Shown: one piece after another, positions 7,549 through 14,266 of the stretch
Numbering within the stretch: the stretch's first letter is position 1
Layout of the letters: every line of letters begins with the position of its first letter
From: a virus
Reading direction: 5' to 3' (one strand)
IMG/VR virus record: IMGVR_UViG_3300035698_009495
Location: 1-33,662 of that record
DNA length: 33,662 nucleotides
Notes under the pieces: generated by a model
Database searches by the model: none
What the model saw: only the letters and a program-made list of their open reading frames with translations
What the model was told of the DNA's origin: nothing
Translations under genes and position numbers: made by a program

Positions 7549-7615
7549 GATGATTTCGATGCTTACTGCGTGGGGTCCCAGAAGTGTAGCACCCCATTAC
7601 AACTTTGGCAACCTC

Positions 7616-7969
7616 TTACTTGATGCGCTGTGCTCCGAGCACCACGTAGGCGTAGCCGTCGTCGGCACTCAGTGAGACGACACAGCCCTCCGAGAATCCA
7701 AAGACGTCATCGGGGAGCTTTGCCAGCCCACCGTTCACTCCCGCAGAAGCGAACAGGGTGAGCTTGGTGTCGAGGGTCGCATTGAAGCCGACAGAGGTCG
7801 CTGAGTTGATCAGACGCAGTGAAGCGTTTCCCGAGCGACAATCGATATAACCAGATGTGATCATAGTCGATTCGCCCCTGCCAGAACTGACAGGGCCACC
7901 GATCTTGATCAACTGATTGCCGGTGCCGGGCCTGATGAACACAGGCTCAGACCTACGTCGCTGTGACAT
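7616..7969 (-). CDS. hypothetical head-region protein, 117 aa
   Basis: I do not recognise a family. After a basic start (MSQRRRSEPVFIRPG) the sequence is Gly/Ser/Ala/Val-rich with alternating hydrophobic residues (YIDCRSGNASLRLINSATS, KLTLFASAGVNGGLAKL, YAYVVLGAQRIK), as in beta-sandwich virion proteins. ATG 7969 is preceded by GAGGTGA about 8 nt away and overlaps the previous stop (TAATG). It is the last gene before the terminator at 7512-7548, so it is probably co-transcribed with the capsid genes and may be a minor virion or decoration protein. Confidence 0.65.
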   Translation of the reverse strand: MSQRRRSEPVFIRPGTGNQLIKIGGPVSSGRGESTMITSGYIDCRSGNASLRLINSATSVGFNATLDTKLTLFASAGVNGGLAKLPDDVFGFSEGCVVSLSADDGYAYVVLGAQRIK

Positions 7970-8208
7970 TACGCAATCACCTCTTTTGTTTTCTTGTCAG
8001 CCTTCTTGACGGGCCGTCGAGAAGGCTTGGAAGCAGGCTTCGAGGAGGAGGAAGCAGAAGCCTCCTCCTCGCTCAGGTATTCGCCCCACTCCTCGAATGG
8101 CCCCCACTGCTCACAGTATTGAGAGATAGCCATACGGGGCCAGTCATGGACTTCTCCTTTTTGTAAGCTGGCACGCTTGCCAACCGTTTTCTTCAACCGG
8201 ATATACAT
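7969..8208 (-). CDS. small protein with Lys-rich tail, 79 aa
   Basis: The first 45 residues look folded (MYIRLKKTVGKRASLQKGEV, WGPFEEWGEYL). The rest is low complexity: an EEE/SSSS stretch followed by a lysine-, proline- and arginine-rich tail (KPSRRPVKKADKKTKE). ATG 8208 has GAGG about 8 nt upstream. It sits between two probable virion proteins in the capsid operon. Proteins with this kind of basic tail can bind DNA or acidic partners, but no function can be assigned. Confidence 0.6.
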   Translation of the reverse strand: MYIRLKKTVGKRASLQKGEVHDWPRMAISQYCEQWGPFEEWGEYLSEEEASASSSSKPASKPSRRPVKKADKKTKEVIA

Positions 8209-8225
8209 GATGTTCGCCTCTCAAT

Positions 8226-8702
8226 CTACTCGTTGAAGGCCGGGTGCCACTCGACCTGTACCGTGAGATTGCTCAGAGTCTGGGGTGTCCCTGAGACCTC
8301 CAGTTGCAGGAACAACCCTGCGCCTGCTTCCAGAGTGTCGTTCTGATCGATGGCAGCATCTGAAAGAGTCTTGAAGCCCGTAACAGCAATCGTCTGACCA
8401 CTGAGACTGGCATCTGCACTCATCAATTCAGACCCAGATGACTTGTCCACGAGGTTCATGTTCCACGTGTTGGCAGCACTGGCATTGTGGAAGATCTCCC
8501 TTGTCTGCCCAAAGTTCAGGCTGACATCTTTGATCTTCGCACCACCAGCAGGCGCACGCAACAGAAAGACGTCGATTGCGCCAGAGCCAACAACGGCACC
8601 TACGTGAACTGGAGTGACCCGCCGTTTGGTAGCCATGTTGTCGAACTCGAAGCTACGTCCACCTCGATCATTCCACCCAGTTCTACCGGGAGTCTTAGCC
8701 AT
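8226..8702 (-). CDS. probable virion protein, beta-rich, 158 aa
   Basis: It follows the major capsid gene directly (15-nt gap) with GGAG about 9 nt before ATG 8702. After a flexible 22-residue basic start, the sequence from MATKRRVTPVHVGAVVG onward alternates hydrophobic and polar residues (AIDVFLLRAPAGGAKI, LFLQLEVSGTPQTLSNLTVQVEW), suggesting a jelly-roll or beta-sandwich. No enzymatic motif is present. By position it could be a capsid-decorating, head-fibre or head-completion protein. The family is unknown to me. Confidence 0.65.
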   Translation of the reverse strand: MAKTPGRTGWNDRGGRSFEFDNMATKRRVTPVHVGAVVGSGAIDVFLLRAPAGGAKIKDVSLNFGQTREIFHNASAANTWNMNLVDKSSGSELMSADASLSGQTIAVTGFKTLSDAAIDQNDTLEAGAGLFLQLEVSGTPQTLSNLTVQVEWHPAFNE

Positions 8703-8717
8703 GATGAAGCTCCTCCC

Positions 8718-9650
8718 TTATGCGACGATGCTGGAGAAGAAATACCCAAGATCAGTTGCGGTGACCTTCATGTCGAGATCGACATTGGCCTCAACGACAT
8801 CCTGCTCTTCGGGCTCCTCACGGAACGTCTTCGTGGAAACACCCTTCCACTGGAACGTATATCCAGCAGATGCCTGATCAATACTGGCACCGGGAGTGAC
8901 ATACATCAGGAGCGCATTCTTGCCCCAGATGCGAGCCATGGTGGCCGTCTGGCCTTCGTCGGCGCTATTGTAGATTGCCGTACCGACGACCACGTTCTCC
9001 ACGTCCAACCATGCGGCGATCTGCGCCGGGGTCAGGATGCCAGTCTGCGTGTGCTTGAACCGATCGATTGCATCGGGATGCAGGCGCAGAGACTTCATGA
9101 CCTCATGGCCAATGACCAGAGTATTCGGCTCCACGCCCGTGTTGCCAGAAACAGTGTCCTTGGCATCGGCCATATCCTTTGCAGGATCACCGTTGGCAAA
9201 GTCACTCCACTGATCAACGTCCGTTCCACCGACGACGTCGGTGTCCCAGATGCCAGTCGTGAAGACATCGGTTGAGAGACGGCGCTCGCGCCGAATCATG
9301 ATCTGCGACATCACATGGGACGTCGCGTTCTCGAAGGGCCGCACAACATCGTCGCTGTTGTCAACGATGTCATCAGGCACGCCCTGTGCGAAGCTGATAC
9401 GCTTACACGCATACTTATCCGTGCTCACATTCCAGCCACCACGTGGGGCGCGTGATCCCGGCTGACGATCATTCTCAGCATCGTCACGGAACCGGTCACC
9501 CTTGGTGAAAATGTAGTAGTCATCTGACTTGTGCCTGACACCCACAGTCGGGAACATGCGCTCAGCAATGAACTGCGCATTGCTGTAGGCCATAGCGACC
9601 TCACTGATTGCGCTATCGACATGAATATCAGCATTTTTAGGTTCGGGCAT
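8718..9650 (-). CDS. major capsid protein (HK97 fold)
   Basis: The 310-residue protein follows a common phage capsid family: an N-terminal arm ending IAERMFPTVGVRHKSDDYY, a segment starting FTKGDRF, then RRERRLSTDVFTTGIWDTD, QWSDFANGDP, GVEPNTLVIGHEVMKSLRLHPDAIDRF, and a C-terminus YTFQWKGVSTKTFREEPEEQDVVE...TDLGYFFSS. These belong to the HK97-like coat fold that builds the icosahedral head. ATG 9650 has AGGAG 8 nt upstream. The neighbours agree: decoration protein and protease/scaffold upstream, small virion-type proteins downstream. There is no long N-terminal delta domain, in keeping with a separate scaffold encoded upstream. Confidence 0.92.
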   Translation of the reverse strand: MPEPKNADIHVDSAISEVAMAYSNAQFIAERMFPTVGVRHKSDDYYIFTKGDRFRDDAENDRQPGSRAPRGGWNVSTDKYACKRISFAQGVPDDIVDNSDDVVRPFENATSHVMSQIMIRRERRLSTDVFTTGIWDTDVVGGTDVDQWSDFANGDPAKDMADAKDTVSGNTGVEPNTLVIGHEVMKSLRLHPDAIDRFKHTQTGILTPAQIAAWLDVENVVVGTAIYNSADEGQTATMARIWGKNALLMYVTPGASIDQASAGYTFQWKGVSTKTFREEPEEQDVVEANVDLDMKVTATDLGYFFSSIVA

Positions 9651-9668
9651 ATTAGTCTCCTATATCCC

Positions 9669-10046
9669 TTACGTCGCAGCTTGTGTCTGCTGGACAAGAA
9701 CCGGAATGATATCACCGGTTTCGCCATCTGCCAGCGCGATAGCGCCGTAGTAGGCATCCCCCAGACCTCGCGCGCCCGTGCCGGTGGAACTCGGCTTGAC
9801 GGTCTGACCTGCGGTGACTGTGGCTCCGAGGCGCAGTTTCGAGGCACCAACGAGTCGAACGGCGATGCAGCGACCATTGATGGCTGTTCCCTGCGAAATC
9901 CCCAGTACTGGATCGCCTGCATGTGCGGCCACAACCTGTGGAGACGTTGCGCCAAACTTGACGAAAATGAATTGGTCTGCGGCTGCTGACAGATCGTTGC
10001 CAGATACGGCAAAGGTCACATCAAGCAAACCGTTTTCGTAGGCCAT
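9669..10046 (-). CDS. capsid decoration protein, DUF2190-like
   Basis: At 125 residues, with repeating Gly/Ala/Val-rich strands (FIFVKFGATSPQVVAAHAGDP, VLGISQGTAINGRCIAVRLVG, GATVTAGQTVKPSSTG) and an ending GETGDIIPVLVQQT, it resembles small capsid-stabilising proteins placed between scaffold and coat genes (lambda gpD position, DUF2190-like pattern). It is expected to sit on the outer head surface. ATG 10046 has a very strong AAGGAG site, which fits high expression. The exact family name is an inference from pattern and position. Confidence 0.75.
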   Translation of the reverse strand: MAYENGLLDVTFAVSGNDLSAAADQFIFVKFGATSPQVVAAHAGDPVLGISQGTAINGRCIAVRLVGASKLRLGATVTAGQTVKPSSTGTGARGLGDAYYGAIALADGETGDIIPVLVQQTQAAT

Positions 10047-10058
10047 CGTATATCTCCT

Positions 10059-10757
10059 TTACGATGCCTTGGCAGCTTGTGCCAGAGTGGGATTCTCGTC
10101 AGCAACGAGTTTACGCGCCTCGGCCTGAGCCGCAGCGTAATCGTTGAACTGGACCGTATCGCTGGCCATGAGTTCGCGCGACTTCGTGCGAACGGCTGTC
10201 CAGTATTCGGTCTTCGGATCGCTGACTACCGTTTCGGTATCGCTGTCGCCCTGCTCTGTGAGCAAAGCGGCGTCGATCACGGGACGGGCCGCGATAATGC
10301 CGTCAAAGACATCGGGACTGTTGAATGCCAGAGTGCGCATAGCAGGAACCACATCTGCGCCATCGGCGTTCTTGGTCACATTGACCTCGGACGGATATGC
10401 CTTGCGAGATTCGATGGCGAGCTTGATGCGCTCTTCGCCATCGGACTGCTTGCGTTCATCTTCGACCGCAGTCAGTCTCTCGGAAAGCTGTACGACCTCA
10501 CCCTGAAGGACTTCCTTCTCAGTAGTGAGGCGCTGAACATTCTCTTGAAGCTGGACGGTCTGTGTTTCGTCCTGCAACTTCGTCTCTGGATCTTTGTCTC
10601 CAGCGTCAGGCTGTGCTTCCAGCTTGGCGTTGAGTTCATCGATCTGGGTCTGAAGCGTAGGAATCTGACCGACCTTCTCCGACAGAGCAGTGATGGCATC
10701 CTCAATAGAATCCTCATCACCGATGCTCAGCAGCTTACGAAGGGTCTCTTCGTTCAT
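10059..10757 (-). CDS. nested scaffold protein (internal start of the protease gene)
   Basis: In the frame of the protease gene, ATG 10757 (MNEETLRKLLSIGDED) is preceded by GGAG 8 nt upstream and begins exactly where the coiled-coil region starts. Translation here would give a 232-residue protein consisting only of scaffold. Nested scaffold genes within the protease gene are established for Mu (gpI/gpZ) and lambda (gpC/gpNu3). The sequence shows the start and the site; that both products are made is inferred. Confidence 0.6.
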   Translation of the reverse strand: MNEETLRKLLSIGDEDSIEDAITALSEKVGQIPTLQTQIDELNAKLEAQPDAGDKDPETKLQDETQTVQLQENVQRLTTEKEVLQGEVVQLSERLTAVEDERKQSDGEERIKLAIESRKAYPSEVNVTKNADGADVVPAMRTLAFNSPDVFDGIIAARPVIDAALLTEQGDSDTETVVSDPKTEYWTAVRTKSRELMASDTVQFNDYAAAQAEARKLVADENPTLAQAAKAS

Positions 10758-11624
10758 TGCATGCTCTCCATCATCTGAAGTTTCACTGGCTCCTTCAGGA
10801 ACCAGACTTTGGACAACGTCTTCTTCGGACGCTGCGACATCCTCCATCGCAATCGGGACAAAGGCTCTACGAACCTTCTTCCATTGCTCTGGAGAGTTGA
10901 ATGAGACACCACCGTCGTCAGTGGGCTCGAAGTCTACCTGAAACAGATCAGACGACCCTGCGGAATCCCGACGCACGATGACATTGTCATCTCTCACGTC
11001 TTCGATCCAGTAATTGGTCGCCTCATTGTCCCGGTATGTTCTGTAGAACTGTTGCGTGACTGCTTGCACCTTCTCGGAAATACTCTCGTTGCTCGTCAGC
11101 GCCAGAATGGTCTCAGCAAGCTTGTCGTCTACTGAGAGCATCAGTGGAACAACGTCTTTCGACGTCTGCGCCAAAGTCACGGGAGACATCCCCGGCAGGA
11201 ACGGTCTGTTGGTCAGCGCAAAGGCGAGGAGCTTGGCTCCCACGCTTTGACCGGATTCTGGATTCGTGTAGGCCCAAGTAAACTCTGGACTCACAAACCT
11301 GAATTCCTCATTGTCGATAAATTCTCGCGCTGCATCAGTCCATCGGACTTCAGCCATGAGCGAGAGCCTATCGTCGCGCTGCTCTTTGAACAGGTTGACT
11401 AGCCAGCCAGCCGCACGATTCTCTTCGGGAGAGCCGTCTCTTGCACTGTTGTGATTGTAATCGACGGCTATCCGGTCAGGCTCGAAGTTCGCCAGAACTT
11501 GATCCATGGTGTCTTCGGAAATTTCAAAGACGCCATATCGTGGGTGGGTAAACTCTCCAGTGCGCATGATCTCGACGGGCGCAGCTACGTCGGAGAGCTT
11601 GACCGATATGAAAAAATGATCCAT
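10059..11624 (-). CDS. Mu gpI-like prohead protease fused to scaffold
   Basis: Residues ~15-160 match the Mu-like I protein (protease) family: FEPDRIAVDYNHNSA, AAGWLVNLFKEQ, WTDAAREFIDNEEFRFVSPEF, LLAFALTNRPFLPGMSPVTLA. Residues ~160-285 are an acidic insert with a small beta module (YWIEDVRDDNVIVRRD). From ~290 on, a coiled coil (IPTLQTQIDELNAKLEAQ, LQENVQRLTTEKEVLQGEVVQL) and a helical tail form the scaffold. The protease matures the prohead and removes scaffold. It is the first gene of the capsid operon. An internal start at 10757 probably makes free scaffold, as Mu I/Z and lambda C/Nu3 do. Confidence 0.88.
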   Translation of the reverse strand: MDHFFISVKLSDVAAPVEIMRTGEFTHPRYGVFEISEDTMDQVLANFEPDRIAVDYNHNSARDGSPEENRAAGWLVNLFKEQRDDRLSLMAEVRWTDAAREFIDNEEFRFVSPEFTWAYTNPESGQSVGAKLLAFALTNRPFLPGMSPVTLAQTSKDVVPLMLSVDDKLAETILALTSNESISEKVQAVTQQFYRTYRDNEATNYWIEDVRDDNVIVRRDSAGSSDLFQVDFEPTDDGGVSFNSPEQWKKVRRAFVPIAMEDVAASEEDVVQSLVPEGASETSDDGEHAMNEETLRKLLSIGDEDSIEDAITALSEKVGQIPTLQTQIDELNAKLEAQPDAGDKDPETKLQDETQTVQLQENVQRLTTEKEVLQGEVVQLSERLTAVEDERKQSDGEERIKLAIESRKAYPSEVNVTKNADGADVVPAMRTLAFNSPDVFDGIIAARPVIDAALLTEQGDSDTETVVSDPKTEYWTAVRTKSRELMASDTVQFNDYAAAQAEARKLVADENPTLAQAAKAS

Positions 11625-11665
11625 TAGGAAACAACCTGTGGAGGATGGGTTTCGTTATGGGTACA

Positions 11666-11694
11666 GGGGGCAGAACCCAGAGGACTCTGCCCCC
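11666..11694. promoter_or_regulatory. strong hairpin in the leader of the capsid operon
   Basis: GGGGGCAGA (11666-11674) and TCTGCCCCC (11686-11694) form a perfect 9-bp GC-rich stem with an 11-nt loop, about 40 nt upstream of the protease start. There is no T-run on either side, so it is not an obvious terminator. It would form in the 5' untranslated RNA of the minus-strand capsid operon. Confidence 0.5.
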
Positions 11695-11719
11695 CGACCC
11701 TCCCCAAGGCGAACATCAC

Positions 11720-11745
11720 CATGAAGACCTGACGCGGCCTTCATG
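11720..11745. repeat. inverted repeat CATGAAG/CTTCATG
   Basis: CATGAAG (11720-11726) pairs with CTTCATG (11739-11745) across 12 nt. It is the second of several inverted repeats in the 303-nt gap between the two divergent operons. Confidence 0.4.
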
Positions 11746-11757
11746 AGAATAGTCGGA

Positions 11758-11784
11758 GGATTTTTCTCCCGAAGATAAAAATCC
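11758..11784. repeat. inverted repeat GGATTTTT/AAAAATCC
   Basis: GGATTTTT (11758-11765) pairs with AAAAATCC (11777-11784) across an 11-nt loop. The AT-rich arms could be a protein-binding site or the weak stem of a terminator for transcripts crossing the gap in either direction. Confidence 0.4.
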
Positions 11785-11813
11785 AGCCCCTGTCGCCATG
11801 GAACTGGCGTAAG

Positions 11814-11830
11814 TGTCTGGAACACAGACA
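11814..11830. promoter_or_regulatory. inverted repeat upstream of the -35 box
   Basis: TGTCTG (11814-11819) and CAGACA (11825-11830) form a short dyad centred about 32 bp upstream of the TTGACA box at 11851. Position suits an activator site, but the arms are only 6 bp. Confidence 0.3.
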
Positions 11831-11850
11831 GTTGAGTATCATTCTGAGTC

Positions 11851-11880
11851 TTGACAAGTCTTATAGCTGGTCCCTATATT
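11851..11880 (+). promoter_or_regulatory. sigma70-type promoter of the plus-strand operon
   Basis: TTGACA (11851-11856, perfect -35) is followed after 18 bp by TATATT (11875-11880, -10; CTATAT with a 17-bp spacer is equivalent). Transcription should start near 11887, directly at the palindrome at 11888-11910, about 40 nt before the first start codon. It is the clearest promoter in the window. Confidence 0.75.
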
Positions 11881-11887
11881 CTGTCAC

Positions 11888-11910
11888 AGGGGGTTAACGG
11901 TTAACCCCCT
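11888..11910. promoter_or_regulatory. perfect 23-bp palindrome at the transcription start, candidate operator
   Basis: The half-site AGGGGGTTAAC (11888-11898), a central G, and the exact inverse GTTAACCCCCT (11900-11910) make a perfect dyad. It lies between the -10 box and the ribosome binding site AAGGAGG (11913-11919). A bound repressor would block initiation; in RNA the arms would make a hairpin 2 nt from the binding site. I saw no second full copy in the window. Confidence 0.7.
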
Positions 11911-11927
11911 TGAAGGAGGGAGAATGC

Positions 11928-12239
11928 ATGTTGAGTAGGAGTCCCACCGAGGTCGAGGGGATGATCCGACGCATCACCTATGCTCTGGAAACCACCCCAG
12001 AGCACGACCTGTTCGGCAAAGACAACATCAATGAGATTGCCAGAATGAAGTCGGATTTAGATCTGCTGAAGAAGATCCAGAAAGATCATCTGGAACAGAA
12101 ACGACATCAGGCCGCGAAGACCATACAACTGAGGGACCGTAGGTCTGTGGTCCTGTGGCTGATGGGGATCAATCACTCGCTACCGTATGCGCCTATCGAG
12201 AAAGGAGATTTCATTGGGAACACAGATTATACAGGGTGA
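11928..12239 (+). CDS. hypothetical protein, first gene of plus-strand operon, 103 aa
   Basis: ATG 11928 follows AAGGAGG by 8 nt; another ATG 4 nt earlier is in a different frame. The protein is helical and charged (MLSRSPTEVEGMIRRITYAL, MKSDLDLLKKIQKDHLEQKRHQAAK) with a probable coiled coil at residues ~40-65. I recognise no family. As the promoter-proximal gene next to an operator it could be the regulator of the operon, but no helix-turn-helix is evident. Its end overlaps the methyltransferase start. Confidence 0.75.
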   Translation: MLSRSPTEVEGMIRRITYALETTPEHDLFGKDNINEIARMKSDLDLLKKIQKDHLEQKRHQAAKTIQLRDRRSVVLWLMGINHSLPYAPIEKGDFIGNTDYTG

Positions 12240-13347
12240 CTCATTGCACATCGGGGATCTCATAAAAACCCCTGTGCATACCGTGATCACAAGCCCTCCT
12301 TATTACTCTCAACGTGACTATCACGTGCCTCCCACTGAGTGGGATGATGGCACCTCGTTTTGTTTAGGCATGGAGCCTGATCCAGATCTGTTCGTAGCGC
12401 ATCTATGTGACATCTTCGATTCTGTGAAGGGCGTGCTGCGAGACGATGGAACGATGTGGGTCAACCTTGGCGACACCTATGCCGGTGGTGGTGGCATCAC
12501 GGGAGTTCCAGAAGATTGGGAATCTCTCAGCACCAAGAACCGGGACAAGTATATCAAGAACGCGCCGTCGCGTGACGCCAAGAAGATCGGGGCCAAGAAG
12601 AAGGACCTATTACTGGTGCCCTTCCGATTCGCCACGGAGATGCGTGATCGTGGTTGGTATCTGCGACAGGTGATCATATGGTCGAAGCCGAACCCTGCCA
12701 GAGAATCTGTTGTTGATCGCCCAACGACGCAGCATGAATACATCTTCCTGTTCTCGAAGAGCGCCACCTACCACTACGATCAGGAAGCTGTGCGCATGGA
12801 GTCTGGAGCCAACAGGGGCTCCGTGTGGGATCTCACGGTTACCAACTTCAAGGGGCAGCACTTCGCCACGTTCCCCGTTGAGCTAGTTGAACGTTGTATC
12901 AAGGCTGGGACATCCGAACATGGTGTGTGTGACAAGTGCGGTGCGCCCTACGAGCGCGTTATCGAAAAAGGTGAGCCCGACAAGGAATGGCAGAAGAAAT
13001 CTGGAGGGAATGAAGATGGTGAATACTTCGGTGAAGCTGTCAAAGATTATGAGTCTGGAGGAGCAGAGAATCCGTCAGATGTTAAACGACGAATCCTCGC
13101 TGGAATGGTCGCACGGAAGACAGTCGGATGGAAGGCCACGTGCAACTGCTTCGGCGCTTACCCTGTACCTGCGAGAGTGCTTGATCCATTTTCTGGAGCA
13201 GGAACAACCCCGATGGTTGCTGACCGGCTCGGGCGCAATGGCATCGGCGTCGAACTTAAAGGTGACTACGCAAACATGAGCGACAACCGGACGTTTGATG
13301 ACAACCCCTTGTTCCACCAGCCTCATCTCAAGAAAGATCTGTCTTGA
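12214..13347 (+). CDS. DNA N4-cytosine/N6-adenine methyltransferase with zinc insert
   Basis: Catalytic motif IV TSPPYY stands near the N-terminus (residues ~26-31) and the SAM-binding motif DPFSGAGTT near the C-terminus, the beta-class order. VIIWSKPNPARES and HEYIFLFSKS are further conserved blocks. Between them is a cysteine insert (CDKCGAPYERV ... CNCFG), probably a zinc finger, as in many phage methylases. It methylates an exocyclic amino group of adenine or cytosine, perhaps to shield phage DNA; no nuclease partner is visible. I prefer TTG 12214 (AAGGAG 6-7 nt upstream) over ATG 12187, which lacks a site. Confidence 0.88.
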   Translation: MGTQIIQGDSLHIGDLIKTPVHTVITSPPYYSQRDYHVPPTEWDDGTSFCLGMEPDPDLFVAHLCDIFDSVKGVLRDDGTMWVNLGDTYAGGGGITGVPEDWESLSTKNRDKYIKNAPSRDAKKIGAKKKDLLLVPFRFATEMRDRGWYLRQVIIWSKPNPARESVVDRPTTQHEYIFLFSKSATYHYDQEAVRMESGANRGSVWDLTVTNFKGQHFATFPVELVERCIKAGTSEHGVCDKCGAPYERVIEKGEPDKEWQKKSGGNEDGEYFGEAVKDYESGGAENPSDVKRRILAGMVARKTVGWKATCNCFGAYPVPARVLDPFSGAGTTPMVADRLGRNGIGVELKGDYANMSDNRTFDDNPLFHQPHLKKDLS

Positions 13348-13793
13348 CAGAATGGTGGAGAGACTGTCCCTCGGGACTCTGGAGAAATGCATGGCCGGAT
13401 AAGCCATTGTTCTCGCTAGCAGATCACTCATGGAAGATTCAGAGCATCGCGGGCAGGGTCAGGTTGGACGCCGACCCTGATGGCAGCGACACGCTCGTGG
13501 GTCGCTGCGGTGAACTATCAGAAGATCTGGCACAAACCTTCCAAAAGTGGGGCTTTGATAGTGTGTCCGTGGTGTCCAACATGACACATTGTTGGAATTA
13601 CGTGGACGGATGGTTGGTGGATGTGACCATGACGCAGTTCTATCGAAACGCACCAGAAGTAGTGCTTTTCCCGTTCCATGAGTATCACCCTGATGATTTT
13701 CCCATGTGGTGGCAGATTGAAGAAGTGGAGAATCTTTTTCCAGATGGAAACCGAACCATGGAGGAGCTATGCGATCCACGCCCGTCTTCTTAG
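13344..13793 (+). CDS. transglutaminase-like / papain-fold protein, 149 aa
   Basis: Three blocks recall the Cys-His-Asp triad of transglutaminase-like proteins: GRCGELSEDLAQTFQKWG (Cys55 at the start of a helix), THCWNYVDGW (His82) and LVDVTMTQFY (Asp93). The C-H and H-D spacings (27 and 11) fit the fold. Members act as peptidases, amidases or acyl-transfer enzymes; the substrate here is unknown. Translation starts at TTG 13344, overlapping the TGA of the methyltransferase gene, so the two are coupled. The end overlaps the RuvC-like gene by 25 nt. The call is by pattern only. Confidence 0.6.
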   Translation: MTEWWRDCPSGLWRNAWPDKPLFSLADHSWKIQSIAGRVRLDADPDGSDTLVGRCGELSEDLAQTFQKWGFDSVSVVSNMTHCWNYVDGWLVDVTMTQFYRNAPEVVLFPFHEYHPDDFPMWWQIEEVENLFPDGNRTMEELCDPRPSS

Positions 13794-14266
13794 GAATCGA
13801 TCCCGGTCCCACGACCAGTGGGGTGGCGCTCTGGGACGACGCAGTGCAGAGGGTGATATGGTCTGCCGACAAGATGCCCACCGATGAAGTAATCAGACAG
13901 ACCAACAATCTGGACGAAACAGGCACAGTTGTCGTCACCACGATTGAAGAGGTCGTCAGCTACGGTAGGCCAGTCGGCGTAGAGGTATTCCAGACCGTCT
14001 TCAATGCTGGACGCATCGCACAGGCATGTGAAGTGCTCGTACGCAACACATGGGTCCGTGTGCCCTTCAGGATCGTAGGGAAACACTTCTGCAATTCAGG
14101 ATCAGGCGTGAAGGAGTCCTATGTGCGTCAGGCCCTACGAGACCGGTTCCCAGAGGGCAAGGGCACCATCAAGGCTCGCGGTCCATTCTACGGAGTCAAG
14201 GGACACGCATGGAGTGCTTTGGCACTCGCGATCATGGAGGCTGATACCCGTGCCGGTCGCACGTAA
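13769..14266 (+). CDS. RuvC-like RNase H-fold nuclease
   Basis: The start FLGIDPGPTTSGVALWD is the first strand and turn of RuvC-type resolvases, with Asp11 as the first metal ligand. TTIEEVVSYGRPVGVEVFQT supplies the second acidic position (Glu60/61) and GRIAQACEVL the following helix. The last conserved block reads KGHAWSALALAIMEAD, where RuvC usually has an Asp before the Ala; here it is Ser, with Asp159 as a possible substitute. It may resolve branched DNA before packaging. ATG 13769 has GGAGGAG just upstream. Confidence 0.78.
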   Translation: MRSTPVFLGIDPGPTTSGVALWDDAVQRVIWSADKMPTDEVIRQTNNLDETGTVVVTTIEEVVSYGRPVGVEVFQTVFNAGRIAQACEVLVRNTWVRVPFRIVGKHFCNSGSGVKESYVRQALRDRFPEGKGTIKARGPFYGVKGHAWSALALAIMEADTRAGRT

